Shown: positions 37,025-45,819, counted from the stretch's first letter. The stretch: 64,000 nt of DNA from Prevotella sp. P3-122 (GCF_002251365.1 NZ_NPJH01000058.1:1-64000); one strand, 5' to 3'. Notes: generated by a model from the sequence alone, not told the origin. Translations and numbers: made by a program.

Positions 37025-37735
37025 ATGGCACGATTTAAAAGAATACTGTTGAAGCTCAGCGGCGAGAGCCTGATGGGCAAGCAAGGGTACGGCATAGACC
37101 CAGAGCGTCTCGAAGACTATGCACGGCAGATAAAGGAAATAGCAGAGATGGGCGTACAGATAAGCATCGTCATTGGCGGTGGAAATATCTTCCGCGGTCT
37201 TAGTGGCTCGCAGAAAGGCTTCGACCGTGTGAAGGGCGACCAGATGGGCATGTGCGCAACAGTCATCAATTCTCTGGCGCTAAGTTCTGCACTTGGTGCC
37301 TTTGGCGTGAAGAACAAGGTGCTTACGGCAATACGCATGGAGCCAATTGGCGAGTTCTACAGCAAATGGAAGGCTATTGAGGCCATGGAAGCTGGATATG
37401 TGTGCATATTCTCTGCCGGAACAGGAAGCCCATATTTCACCACTGATACAGGCTCGTCCCTGCGTGGTATTGAGATTGAGGCAGACGTGATGCTCAAGGG
37501 CACACGCGTAGATGGAATCTATACTGCTGACCCGGAGAAAGACCCTACGGCAACAAAGTTCTCGGACATCACATACTCCGAGGTGTTGGAGCGTGGACTT
37601 AAAGTCATGGACCTTACCGCCATCTGCATGTGCCGTGAGAACAATCTTCCCATCTATGTGTTCAATATGGACATCGTTGGCAACCTAAAGAAGGTTATGG
37701 ATGGTGAGGACATAGGAACACTTGTGCACAACTGA
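37025..37735 (+). CDS. pyrH: UMP kinase
   Basis: Phosphorylates UMP to UDP with ATP; a hexameric amino acid kinase-type enzyme of the cytoplasm. KRILLKLSGESLMG (about 4-17) is the ATP site, IVIGGGNIFRG (about 42-52) and ITYSEVLERGLKVMDLTA (about 180-197) are family marks. 236 residues is normal. It overlaps the tadA start by one base (TGATG), suggesting coupled translation. Confidence 0.96.
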   Translation: MARFKRILLKLSGESLMGKQGYGIDPERLEDYARQIKEIAEMGVQISIVIGGGNIFRGLSGSQKGFDRVKGDQMGMCATVINSLALSSALGAFGVKNKVLTAIRMEPIGEFYSKWKAIEAMEAGYVCIFSAGTGSPYFTTDTGSSLRGIEIEADVMLKGTRVDGIYTADPEKDPTATKFSDITYSEVLERGLKVMDLTAICMCRENNLPIYVFNMDIVGNLKKVMDGEDIGTLVHN

Positions 37736-38187
37736 TGATACAAGACGAGCAGACAAGAGCTGATGAGGCTTTCATGCGCATGGCTCTCAAGGAGGCTGAA
37801 AAGGCTGGCACCAATGGCGAGATACCCATTGGTGCAGTCATTGTATGTGGCGGTCGCATCATCAGCCGTGCACACAACCTCACGGAGACTCTGCATGATG
37901 TCACGGCTCATGCCGAGATGCAGGCCATTACGGCAGCCGCCAACATGCTGGGAGGAAAATATCTTAAGGGCTGCACGCTGTACGTGACGGTGGAGCCGTG
38001 TGTGATGTGTGCGGGAGCATTGGGATGGAGCCAGATAGAGAGGGTTGTCTATGGAGCTGCAGACGACAAGCGTGGCTTCAGGCGTTTCGCTCCCGATGCT
38101 CTTCATCCTAAAACACTGGTAACAGAAGGTGTTCTTGAGGCAGAGTGCAGGACGCTAATGCAGCAGTTCTTCAAGTCCCGCCGATGA
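37735..38187 (+). CDS. tadA: tRNA-specific adenosine deaminase
   Basis: Makes inosine at the wobble position of tRNA-Arg(ACG). The zinc site is HAE (His59, Glu61) and PCVMC (Cys89, Cys92), as in cytidine/deoxycytidylate deaminases. 150 residues fits TadA. The ATG is shared with the pyrH stop. A role in guanine deamination is possible for close relatives, but the sequence RVVYGAADDKRGF fits TadA best. Confidence 0.9.
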   Translation: MIQDEQTRADEAFMRMALKEAEKAGTNGEIPIGAVIVCGGRIISRAHNLTETLHDVTAHAEMQAITAAANMLGGKYLKGCTLYVTVEPCVMCAGALGWSQIERVVYGAADDKRGFRRFAPDALHPKTLVTEGVLEAECRTLMQQFFKSRR

Positions 38188-38283
38188 TTTTCATGCATCT
38201 GCCCCTCCGTTCCCAACGCTGGGCACTGTTGCATTGTTGTCGGTAACATGATATGCAAAAAACATAAAAAATGCCTCAGCGAT

Positions 38284-38314
38284 TTTGTCATATCATCTGC
38301 TTGCACTAACTTTG
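38284..38314 (+). promoter_or_regulatory. Promoter of tdk
   Basis: TTTG (38284-38287), 19 bp, TAACTTTG (38307-38314), a full consensus match. The predicted start is at about 38321, next to the ATG at 38323. It lies inside a longer open frame from 38248, which therefore cannot be the true start. Confidence 0.8.
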
Positions 38315-38322
38315 CAGCTATT

Positions 38323-38904
38323 ATGATAGAATATTTCACAGGGGAGACACACCGCCCCGGAAGAATAGAAGTTGTGTGCGGGTCTATGTTTTCTGGCAAG
38401 ACGGAGGAGCTGATACGCCGTATGCGGCGCGCCAAGTTTGCCAAACAGCGGGTTGAGATATTCAAGCCCGCCATAGATGTGCGTTACAGTGATGACGATG
38501 TGGTGAGCCACGACCATAATGTGATACCCAGCACTCCTGTTGACACCTCTGCATCTATACTCCTTATGTCGTCTGAAACCGATGTCGTAGGCATTGACGA
38601 GGCTCAGTTCTTCGACGATGGGCTTGTTGCTGTATGTAACGAGCTCGCCAACAGGGGCGTGAGAGTCATTGTGGCAGGCCTGGACATGGACTATAAGGGC
38701 CAGCCGTTTGGTCCGATGCCTGCTTTGTGCGCCATAGCTGACGAGGTGACCAAGGTGCATGCCATATGCGTGCGTTGCGGCTCGCTCGCATATGTCAGCC
38801 ACAGACTTGTGGCAAACGACAAGAGGGTGATGCTTGGCGAACAGGCCGAATACGAACCTCTGTGCAGAGAGTGTTACCGTAGGGAGACAGAGATTAAACA
38901 ATAG
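38323..38904 (+). CDS. tdk: Thymidine kinase
   Basis: Salvage kinase for thymidine. Walker A GSMFSGKT (about 20-27), the DEAQFFDD segment (about 88-95) and a structural zinc site with two Cys pairs (CVRC and CREC, in the last 50 residues) define the type II family. ATG at 38323 gives 193 residues, the normal length. The promoter at 38284-38314 implies a very short or absent leader. Confidence 0.94.
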   Translation: MIEYFTGETHRPGRIEVVCGSMFSGKTEELIRRMRRAKFAKQRVEIFKPAIDVRYSDDDVVSHDHNVIPSTPVDTSASILLMSSETDVVGIDEAQFFDDGLVAVCNELANRGVRVIVAGLDMDYKGQPFGPMPALCAIADEVTKVHAICVRCGSLAYVSHRLVANDKRVMLGEQAEYEPLCRECYRRETEIKQ

Positions 38905-39018
38905 TGGAAACAGGAGAGGGTCCTTTCTTGGCTGGTTCTGCAAATCCACTTTGGTAGCCCATAGTTATTAACCCCTTTGATGGTGATTGTTTATAGAAAC
39001 CATCTTTAGTTTGTGAAC

Positions 39019-40089
39019 ATGCAAGACAAGATAACATTCGACAAGTTCATACGCAAGGCAGGTTTGCTGCTTCTGGTCGTATTTGTGTTGCTCACGATGA
39101 ATTATCTGAGCGGAGTGCTGTTGCCATTCTTCATCGCATGGCTTTTTGCATACCTTCTTTATCCTATAGTAAGGTTCGTGCAGGACAAGATGAGAGTTAG
39201 GGTAAGGGCGCTGGCCATCATTGTCACACTTGTCTTTGTCATTGGAGTGATTGGTGGAATTGTGTGGCTCATCATCCCACCGATGATAGAGCAGTTCCAG
39301 AAACTCGGAGACGTCCTCACGAAGTATTTGCAGCAGACTACCCATACCGGCAGCTTCACAGCTCTGGTGAGGGATTGGCTTCATGACCATAGGCTGGAGA
39401 TAGAACGCTTCTTCAAGAGCGAGGACTTCACTGATGCCTTGAAGACCTCCATGCCAAAGCTGTTCTCATTTGTAGGGCAGACAGCCAACGTCATCATCAG
39501 TATAGTGGCCTCAATGATTACCCTCCTCTACATGTTCTTCATACTTCTTGACTACGAACTCCTTACTACCAATTGGATAAGGATATTCCCGGAAAAGAAC
39601 CGCCCGTTCTGGCGTGAGCTGATGAAAGACGTAGAGCGTGAGCTCAACAATTATATTCGCGGTCAGGGCCTTGTGGCATTATGCATGGGTATAATGTTCT
39701 GCATAGGCTTCACCATCATGGACTTCCCGATGGCCATAGGCTTGGGTATACTTATTGGCATACTCGACCTTGTGCCCTATCTCCACACCTTCGCCATAAT
39801 ACCCACAGCATTCCTTGCCATGCTAAAGGCCGCTGATACTGGTCAGAACTTCTGGTGGATATTCGGACTTGCCGTGGGGCTGTTCTGTCTTGTTCAGATT
39901 ATTACCGACATGGTGGTGACACCTAAGATAATGGGTAAGGCTATGGGGCTGAACCCCGCCATTCTGCTGTTGTCGCTATCGGTATGGGGTGCCCTCCTTG
40001 GCTTTTTGGGACTTATCGTAGCCCTTCCGTTGACGACATTGCTCATCGCCTATTGGCAGAGGTATGTGACAAAAGAACATCATCCCTGA
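39019..40089 (+). CDS. AI-2E/PerM family transporter
   Basis: An inner-membrane protein with about seven to eight helices. The N-terminal helices, a soluble segment (about 90-150), and the C-terminal PMAIGLGILIGILDLVPY (about 236-253) plus TPKIMGKAMGLNPAILLL (about 298-315) are typical of the AI-2E family exporters. The substrate is not known here; some relatives move AI-2 and others act as Na+/H+ antiporters. I chose ATG at 39019; a GTG at 39013 in frame is possible. It precedes tRNA-Lys on the same strand. Confidence 0.88.
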   Translation: MQDKITFDKFIRKAGLLLLVVFVLLTMNYLSGVLLPFFIAWLFAYLLYPIVRFVQDKMRVRVRALAIIVTLVFVIGVIGGIVWLIIPPMIEQFQKLGDVLTKYLQQTTHTGSFTALVRDWLHDHRLEIERFFKSEDFTDALKTSMPKLFSFVGQTANVIISIVASMITLLYMFFILLDYELLTTNWIRIFPEKNRPFWRELMKDVERELNNYIRGQGLVALCMGIMFCIGFTIMDFPMAIGLGILIGILDLVPYLHTFAIIPTAFLAMLKAADTGQNFWWIFGLAVGLFCLVQIITDMVVTPKIMGKAMGLNPAILLLSLSVWGALLGFLGLIVALPLTTLLIAYWQRYVTKEHHP

Positions 40090-40160
40090 CCCATTCGGTC
40101 AAGTTAGACGGTAGGTAACAGGCATGCAGAGAAGAAAAAGTGCAAAAAAACACCTTTTTA

Positions 40161-40192
40161 TTTGTTCATGTCGAAAGATTGTTGTAACTTTG
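40161..40192 (+). promoter_or_regulatory. Promoter of tRNA-Lys
   Basis: TTTG (40161-40164), exactly 20 bp, TAACTTTG (40185-40192). It has the same two boxes and spacing as the tRNA-Pro promoter. Confidence 0.85.
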
Positions 40193-40220
40193 CACCGCTT
40201 TTTGTAAGAGATGGTACAAA

Positions 40221-40293
40221 GACTCGCTAGCTCAGCTGGTAGAGCACAACACTTTTAATGTTGGGGTCATGGGTTCGAGCCCCATGCGAGTCA
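40221..40293 (+). tRNA. tRNA-Lys (anticodon TTT)
   Basis: A full cloverleaf: acceptor GACTCGC/GCGAGTC, D stem GCTC/GAGC, anticodon stem CAACA/TGTTG with loop CTTTTAA, T stem ATGGG/CCCAT. The anticodon TTT reads AAA and AAG. The 3' CCA is not encoded. A strong promoter lies upstream and a terminator downstream. Confidence 0.95.
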
Positions 40294-40315
40294 CAGAAAT
40301 GGTTTAAATATACAA

Positions 40316-40352
40316 AAATGGGACTATGTATTTAGTCCCATTTTCTTTTTTT
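40316..40352 (+). terminator. Terminator of tRNA-Lys
   Basis: The stem AAATGGGACTA/TAGTCCCATTT with a short loop is followed by C and a run of eight T residues. It lies 23 bp after the tRNA. Confidence 0.88.
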
Positions 40353-40375
40353 TGTCTCTCGTTGAACAAATAGGT

Positions 40376-40538
40376 AGGGTGTCCAGTTTGATGTACCCAA
40401 AATGGAACTGTTCCTGATTTACTCTGACTACTTGCTCGCAGAAAATTCAGTGACCAGCACGCGCTTACAGCGCGACAATTACTTACATGAGCTTCAGAAT
40501 TAGACTATCCAATTTTTGCACATCTAACTGTACACTCT
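40376..40538. repeat. Inverted-repeat element copy 3 (MITE-like, 163 bp)
   Basis: Imperfect inverted ends of about 30 bp: the left begins AGGGTGTCCAGTTTGATGTA, and the right is the reverse complement of AGAGTGTACAGTTAGATGTG. The core is the reverse complement of most of the element at 389-598. It has no gene. This copy has the clearest two ends, so it defines the family best. It lies between the tRNA-Lys terminator and the convergent TraB/GumN gene. Confidence 0.7.
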
Positions 40539-40588
40539 AATTTGTTGAATAGTTACAAATATCTGAAGAAGGTAATGAGGGTATGACT

Positions 40589-41497
40589 TTACTTCACGGC
40601 CTCTACGGTGTAGCCAGCCTCGCGCAGCAGTTTCAGCAACCCCTTGTCGCCTGGCAGATGGCCGGCACCTACGGCAAAGAATGTGGGGTGTGCCTTCATG
40701 ATGTCAGGCATCTTGGTTGCCCAATCGGTATTTCTGTTGTCGATGAGCCTTGCTCTCTCCTCAGGCGTGGCGTCGCATTTGTCGCTTATCTTGGTGTCCA
40801 TGACTTTTTTCAGGACGTCAAGGTCTTGCGCATAGAAAGCCTCTGTCATCTCGTCCATTAAGTCTGCGTTCTGCTCCTCGTGGTCAATGAGGCATATCAG
40901 TTCCTCGGCCTGCCGGGTGATAGACTTCGATTTGAATAGTATGTCCGTCTGGAAGCCAATGGTCTCCAGTCCTCCCACTGTTTCGTTGTTTTTCTGTGCT
41001 TGTGCCTGGAAATACTGGTCAAAGGTGCTTGATGGGTCAAATTCTCCCATGTGCCTCTGCATGTACATCAGAACCGTGAGCTGGTTGGTGAGGGCTGCCG
41101 GTTTCAGCTTGCCCATCTGTGCAGCCACCTGCGGATGGCTTAGTCCTACGCCCATGGTCCTCTTTAGGTAGTTGTCCACTTTCTTGTATGCCTCAGCAGA
41201 CAGAACATCCTTCAGAGTCTTGCCATCATCCAGCATCATGCTTTCTTTCATTACCTTCATTGAGTCTGGGCGCATGAGGTCGTCCCATTTCAGTTCGCCA
41301 TATACCTGTTCTGTTTCAGTCAGGGCTTCTTTAAGGCCAGGAACTTTTTCTACAAATCCAACGTTTGCGAGATGGTGGGTGCCAATAATGTACGAGGGTT
41401 TGGTGAGGTCTTTGCCTGAAATCCTGTAAAGGAGCTGGGCGCTTGCCCCTGTGATGGCCATGACGGCTGTCATGGCAGTGATGATAATTCTTCTCAT
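40589..41497 (-). CDS. TraB/GumN family protein
   Basis: An exported protein with a cleavable signal (ends ITGASA, about 20). The family marks are GTHHLAN (about 39-45), a GLE motif (about 195-200) and the C-terminal VGAGHLPGDKGLLKLL (about 276-291). These two GxxH-type motifs may form a metalloprotease-like site as in Tiki and TraB proteins. 302 residues is normal. The role is unknown. It is followed by the repeat at 40376-40538 and preceded by the SIMPL gene on the same strand. Confidence 0.88.
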   Translation of the reverse strand: MRRIIITAMTAVMAITGASAQLLYRISGKDLTKPSYIIGTHHLANVGFVEKVPGLKEALTETEQVYGELKWDDLMRPDSMKVMKESMMLDDGKTLKDVLSAEAYKKVDNYLKRTMGVGLSHPQVAAQMGKLKPAALTNQLTVLMYMQRHMGEFDPSSTFDQYFQAQAQKNNETVGGLETIGFQTDILFKSKSITRQAEELICLIDHEEQNADLMDEMTEAFYAQDLDVLKKVMDTKISDKCDATPEERARLIDNRNTDWATKMPDIMKAHPTFFAVGAGHLPGDKGLLKLLREAGYTVEAVK

Positions 41498-41591
41498 TTC
41501 CTGTTATTTGTGGTTGGTATTTTAGTTGAATGTGTATTGGGGCTCGAATTTTCGTGTGGTCGAGTTGCAGAGCTGTCGGGAATGTTGTTTT

Positions 41592-42299
41592 TTAGTCTTT
41601 CAGCGAGTAGGTTATGGTTGTCACCACCCTTACCTTTTTAATATATGGTGTGTTGGGGTCGCGGTCGTCGATGGAGAACTGTCCCTGATCGGCCTTTACA
41701 ATCTTGTTGATATTGCTATTGCTGTTTTTGGCAAACTGAGTTGCTGTGGTCTCAGCGTTCTTTATAGCTTCCTCCATCATCTGTTGTTTCATCTTCTGGA
41801 AAGCCACATACTCGTAAGTCGTTCGGTTGTCATAACCTCCGTCGACAACAGCAACACCCTGCTTGAGCAGCTCTCCTTGTCTCGCCATGATGCTTCTGAC
41901 GAGCTTGACGTTGGTTGAGGTCACGGTGACGGTTGAGGTGATGTTGTATCGGTAGCCTTTGGTATTGTTGCTGTACTGGTCGGCATTGAGGTCGATAACC
42001 GATGGTGCGCCAGTGCTTATCTCGCTGTCCTTGATGCCGTTTTGCTTTAGAAAAGCCTTTACCTTTGCTGTTGTGGCGTTGATGCGTGAATACAGCTCGG
42101 GCAGGTCGTTGCCGAGTTCCTTTGTCGGTATTGGCCATGTCACCTTGTCTGCCTCCACCTCCTTTTCTGAAAGTCCTTTTACTGTGACTATGCGGTCTTT
42201 GTTGACAAAGTCATCGATGCCCCACCTGATGCACAGGCCGAGGAAGGCGATGCTGGCTGCTATGAGCAGGGCCGATAGGGTCTTTGAATTGAATTCCAT
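41592..42299 (-). CDS. SIMPL domain-containing protein (DUF541)
   Basis: 235 residues. One N-terminal membrane anchor (about 7-25) is followed by a soluble periplasmic SIMPL domain of alternating strand and helix. RIVTVKGLSEKEVEAD (about 36-51) and YRYNITSTVTVTSTNV (about 117-132) are typical. I chose ATG at 42299; a TTG at 42305 is also in frame. A TATCTTTG box lies upstream on the minus strand (42330-42337). The function of the family is unknown; it is often found in envelope proteins. Confidence 0.88.
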   Translation of the reverse strand: MEFNSKTLSALLIAASIAFLGLCIRWGIDDFVNKDRIVTVKGLSEKEVEADKVTWPIPTKELGNDLPELYSRINATTAKVKAFLKQNGIKDSEISTGAPSVIDLNADQYSNNTKGYRYNITSTVTVTSTNVKLVRSIMARQGELLKQGVAVVDGGYDNRTTYEYVAFQKMKQQMMEEAIKNAETTATQFAKNSNSNINKIVKADQGQFSIDDRDPNTPYIKKVRVVTTITYSLKD

Positions 42300-42481
42300 A
42301 GACAATACTGTTTTTGCTGATTAGTTTTGCAAAGATAGCGATTATGCGGCAAGAAAGTCAACTATCAGTGTTAAAAAGTTATAAGGTGGGTTCTGTCAAT
42401 TATTCACACATTGTTTAGAATTGTTTATAAAGAGGCTCTTAAATATTTGCCATAGTCTACGAATATGATTGCACCGCTGAT

Positions 42482-42548
42482 AAGGTTATTAACCTTACGC
42501 CTGCAAGGTTAATAACCTTAAGGCCGTAAGGTTAATAACCTTGCAGGC
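42482..42548. repeat. Triple AAGGTTAATAACCTT palindrome with 22-bp inverted repeat
   Basis: Three copies of the 15-bp palindrome AAGGTT-A/T-AACCTT lie at 42482-42496, 42505-42519 and 42528-42542, exactly 23 bp apart. The last two are embedded in a perfect 22-bp inverted repeat (42499-42520 and 42527-42548) with loop AGGCCG. It lies between the divergent SIMPL and fcl genes. The stretch 42300-42734 has no gene otherwise. It may be a binding site array or a REP-like hairpin; there is no T run. Confidence 0.8.
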
Positions 42549-42703
42549 AATGCAAATAATATACATGGACTGCGCATCTGTAAGTGTTAGTCACTCTAAA
42601 TGTCTGAAGAGCCAACTGCTAAGTTATGGGGTATACTTTTGCAAGCCATGTGGAAAACAGAAAAAATTGGCTATGGAATAGCTGCTATTAGCATAATATG
42701 TTG

Positions 42704-42711
42704 TAACTTTG
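42704..42711 (+). promoter_or_regulatory. Minus-7 box of fcl
   Basis: TAACTTTG matches consensus and lies 23 bp before the ATG at 42735. No good TTTG at the right spacing, so a weak or regulated promoter. It argues against starting the gene at 42600, where the frame opens. Confidence 0.45.
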
Positions 42712-42734
42712 CACCATCTAAAACACAGAACGAT

Positions 42735-43940
42735 ATGTTAGATAAGAATACCAAGATTTATGTAGCCGGCCATCGTGGTCTTGTGGGCTCGGCAATATGG
42801 AATAATCTCAAGGCTCGTGGTTACAACAATCTTATTGGGCGCACCCATCGCGAGCTTGACCTGACCGACGAGGTGGCAGTGAGAACCTTCTTCGACGAGG
42901 AACAGCCCGAGGCGGTGGTGCTGGCAGCAGCCTTTGTTGGTGGCATAATGGCGAACTCACTTTACAGGGCTGACTTCCTGATGCAGAATATGAAGATGCA
43001 GTGCAACGTCATATCAAATGCCTATTCGCATGGAGTGAAGAAGTTGCTGTTTCTTGGTTCCACATGCATATATCCGAAGAATGCCCCTCAGCCAATGAGA
43101 GAAGATGCATTGCTGACATCCGAGCTTGAGTATACCAACGAGGAGTATGCCATAGCAAAGATTGCCGGACTGAAGATGTGCGAGTCGTACAACTTGCAGT
43201 ATGGTACCAACTATATTGCCGTGATGCCTACAAACCTGTATGGTCCCAACGACAATTTCCATTTAGAGAACTCGCACGTGATGCCAGCCATGATGCGCAA
43301 GGTCTACCTGGCCAAGCTGCTGCATGACAACAACTGGCAGGCCATACGCAACGACATGGACAAGCGCCCGATAAATCCTACGGACAAGCTGCGTGCCATC
43401 ATCGGTGACGGTAATGTGGACGGCAAGAATCCGGAGGAGAGGATTGTCAAGGCCTTGGCCTACTATGGCATAGAGGACAATAAGGTTACCCTTTGGGGTA
43501 CGGGATCTCCGCTTCGCGAGTTCCTGTGGAGCGAGGATATGGCTGATGCCAGTGTGTACCTGCTGCTGAACGTCGACTTCAAGGACGTGATAGGCATAGA
43601 GAAATACTCGTCGGTGTTCTATGGTGCCAAGACCGACGGCAGCGTAGACCGCAACAACTCTGAGGGTAGGGGAGGAGCCATCCCGTCGTTGGGCGAGATC
43701 AGAAATTGCCACATCAATGTCGGTACTGGCAAGGAGCTTACCATAAAGGCACTCTCGGAGCTCGTCGTCAAGGCCGTGGGCTTCGAGGGTGAGGTCGTTT
43801 GGGACAGCACAAAACCCGACGGTACCCCACGCAAGCTTATTGACGTGTCGAAGCTCCACTCCCTTGGCTGGACGCACAAGGTCGAGATAGAGGATGGCGT
43901 AAGGATGCTCTTCGACTGGTATCAGGACAGCTTGAAATAA
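42735..43940 (+). CDS. fcl: GDP-L-fucose synthase
   Basis: Turns GDP-4-keto-6-deoxymannose into GDP-fucose (epimerase and NADPH reductase), for surface glycans. The Rossmann motif GHRGLVGSA (about 12-20) and the catalytic Tyr and Lys in EEYAIAKIAG (about 135-144) are present; GSTCIYP (about 110-116) supplies the Ser. At 401 residues it is longer than the E. coli enzyme (321) because of two inserts, around 180-240 and 280-320. From memory this is usual in Bacteroidales. The partner Gmd (GDP-mannose dehydratase) is not beside it. I chose ATG at 42735 for homology and the minus-7 box. Confidence 0.92.
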   Translation: MLDKNTKIYVAGHRGLVGSAIWNNLKARGYNNLIGRTHRELDLTDEVAVRTFFDEEQPEAVVLAAAFVGGIMANSLYRADFLMQNMKMQCNVISNAYSHGVKKLLFLGSTCIYPKNAPQPMREDALLTSELEYTNEEYAIAKIAGLKMCESYNLQYGTNYIAVMPTNLYGPNDNFHLENSHVMPAMMRKVYLAKLLHDNNWQAIRNDMDKRPINPTDKLRAIIGDGNVDGKNPEERIVKALAYYGIEDNKVTLWGTGSPLREFLWSEDMADASVYLLLNVDFKDVIGIEKYSSVFYGAKTDGSVDRNNSEGRGGAIPSLGEIRNCHINVGTGKELTIKALSELVVKAVGFEGEVVWDSTKPDGTPRKLIDVSKLHSLGWTHKVEIEDGVRMLFDWYQDSLK

Positions 43941-44036
43941 ACGCTTGTGGCATCCGTTGGATTGATATGGAACAATTTAACGTTTGACAAGAGAGTTTTT
44001 CCGTCAATAGAAACATATTATTATTCAGAAATTTTG

Positions 44037-44044
44037 TATCTTTG
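44037..44044 (+). promoter_or_regulatory. Minus-7 box of the purH N-domain gene and mre operon
   Basis: TATCTTTG matches consensus and lies 31 bp before the ATG at 44076. The upstream box is not clear. Confidence 0.45.
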
Positions 44045-44075
44045 CACACTCTAACAAATATATTGTATACAATTT

Positions 44076-44669
44076 ATGGCTGAAACAAAGAAAATCAAGA
44101 CTGCGCTTGTGTCGGTCTTCCACAAGGACGGGCTCGATGAGCTCCTTGCAAAACTCAATCAGGAGGGCGTAAAGTTCCTCTCTACAGGCGGTACCCAGAA
44201 GTTTATCGAGTCGTTGGGCTACGAGTGCCAGACTGTTGAGAGCGTAACGTCATATCCCTCGATACTTGGCGGTCGTGTGAAGACCCTTCATCCTAAGGTG
44301 TTTGGAGGTATACTTGCCCGCCGCGACAATGAGGGCGACATCGATCAGATGGCTCAGTATGAGATACCTGCCATCGACCTCGTGATTGTCGACCTTTATC
44401 CATTCGAGCAGACCGTAGCCAGTGGCGCCAGCGATGCGGACATCATCGAGAAGATTGACATAGGCGGCATATCGCTCATCCGTGCCGGAGCAAAGAACTT
44501 CAAGGACGTTGTCATCGTACCGAGCAAGGCCGAGTATGGTGTGTTGCTCGACATACTCAACAGCAAGGGTGCCCAGACCGACATCGAGGACCGCAAGATG
44601 TTCGCAGAGAGGGCTTTCGGCGTCAGCAGCCATTACGATACTGCTATTCATGAGTGGTTTGCGAAATAA
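44076..44669 (+). CDS. IMP cyclohydrolase (PurH N-terminal domain only)
   Basis: Closes the purine ring: FAICAR to IMP. It has the MGS-like cyclohydrolase domain: FLSTGGTQKFI (about 33-43), RVKTLHPKVFGGILARRDN (about 67-85) and the DLYPFEQTVASGA segment (about 105-117). It has 197 residues and stops after this domain; the AICAR transformylase half of a normal PurH (about 500 residues) is absent. The end AIHEWFAK is the natural domain end, so it looks like a split gene, not a broken one. The transformylase must be elsewhere. It lies 126 bp before mreB, on the same strand. Confidence 0.88.
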   Translation: MAETKKIKTALVSVFHKDGLDELLAKLNQEGVKFLSTGGTQKFIESLGYECQTVESVTSYPSILGGRVKTLHPKVFGGILARRDNEGDIDQMAQYEIPAIDLVIVDLYPFEQTVASGASDADIIEKIDIGGISLIRAGAKNFKDVVIVPSKAEYGVLLDILNSKGAQTDIEDRKMFAERAFGVSSHYDTAIHEWFAK

Positions 44670-44692
44670 GAAAGGCTGAGGAGATGAAATTA

Positions 44693-44723
44693 TATAGGTG
44701 GGTTCTGTTAATCCCCACCTATA
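44693..44723. repeat. Hairpin between IMP cyclohydrolase and mreB
   Basis: A perfect 10-bp stem (44693-44702 with 44714-44723, TATAGGTGGG) with an 11-nt loop and no T run after it. The sequence GGTGGGTTCTGT is shared with 42385-42396. It may be a partial terminator or a processing site in the mre transcript. Confidence 0.5.
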
Positions 44724-44795
44724 CCAAATAATTTAAACGTGGGTTACGTTTTAAGATAATTAATAGAATCCATCAATAACAATAAAGACACATTC

Positions 44796-45818
44796 ATGGG
44801 ATTTTTCTCTTTTATCCAGGAAATTGCGATGGACTTGGGAACGGCCAACACCATCATCATCAGCGACGACAAAATAGTTGTTGATGAGCCATCGGTCGTT
44901 GCCCTTGACCGCCGCACAGACAAGATGATTGCTGTTGGCCAGCAGGCCAAGATGATGTATGAGAAGACGCACGACAACATACGCACCATCCGTCCGTTGC
45001 GTGACGGTGTGATAGCCGACTTTACAGCCTGCGAGCAGATGATGCGCGGACTTATCAAGATGGTACATACGGGCAGCCGCCTCTTCTCGCCATCCCTTAG
45101 GATGGTTATCGGCGTGCCGTCTGGCAGCACCGAGGTTGAGCTGAGGGCTGTCCGCGACTCTGCCGAGCATGCCGACGGTAGGGATGTATACCTGATATTC
45201 GAGCCGATGGCTGCCGCCATCGGTATAGGCATTGACGTAGAGGCTCCCGAGGGCAACATGATTGTTGACATAGGTGGTGGCTCTACCGAGATTGCCGTAA
45301 TATCGCTTGGTGGCATCGTGAGCAACAACTCCATCCGTATTGCCGGTGACGACCTCACCGCTGACATCCAGGAGTACATGAGCCGCCAGCACAACGTGAA
45401 GGTCAGCGAGCGTATGGCCGAGCGTATCAAGATACATGTAGGCTCGGCACTTACCGACCTTGGTGACGAGGCTCCTGAGGACTATGTTGTCCATGGTCCT
45501 AACCGTATTACGGCTCTGCCTATGGAGGTTCCAGTATGCTATCAGGAGATTGCACACTGTCTCGACAAGACCGTTGCCAAGATAGAGAATGCCGTCCTCT
45601 CGGCATTGGAGCATACCCCGCCAGAGCTTTATGCCGACATCGTGAAGAACGGTATCTACCTCAGTGGTGGCGGTGCTCTGCTTCGTGGTCTTGACAAACG
45701 TCTGCAGGACAAGATAAACATTCCGTTCCATATTGCCGAAGACCCATTGCACAGCGTTGCCAAGGGTGCGGGCATTGCTCTTAAGAACGTAGACAGATTC
45801 TCTTTCCTGATGCGTTGA
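44796..45818 (+). CDS. mreB: Rod shape-determining protein MreB
   Basis: The actin-like cytoplasmic filament that guides lateral wall synthesis. DLGTANTIII (about 12-21) is phosphate-1; VIGVPSGSTEVELRAVRD (about 104-121), MIVDIGGGSTEIAVISLGG (about 154-172) and GIYLSGGGALLRGL (about 286-299) are the other nucleotide-site motifs. 340 residues is normal. It heads mreB-mreC-mreD-mrdA-rodA, with one base between mreB and mreC. Confidence 0.97.
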   Translation: MGFFSFIQEIAMDLGTANTIIISDDKIVVDEPSVVALDRRTDKMIAVGQQAKMMYEKTHDNIRTIRPLRDGVIADFTACEQMMRGLIKMVHTGSRLFSPSLRMVIGVPSGSTEVELRAVRDSAEHADGRDVYLIFEPMAAAIGIGIDVEAPEGNMIVDIGGGSTEIAVISLGGIVSNNSIRIAGDDLTADIQEYMSRQHNVKVSERMAERIKIHVGSALTDLGDEAPEDYVVHGPNRITALPMEVPVCYQEIAHCLDKTVAKIENAVLSALEHTPPELYADIVKNGIYLSGGGALLRGLDKRLQDKINIPFHIAEDPLHSVAKGAGIALKNVDRFSFLMR

Positions 45819-45819
45819 T

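Noticed and set aside
44076-44669. Truncated purH pseudogene
   Set aside because: The protein ends at a natural domain border and its cyclohydrolase motifs are intact.
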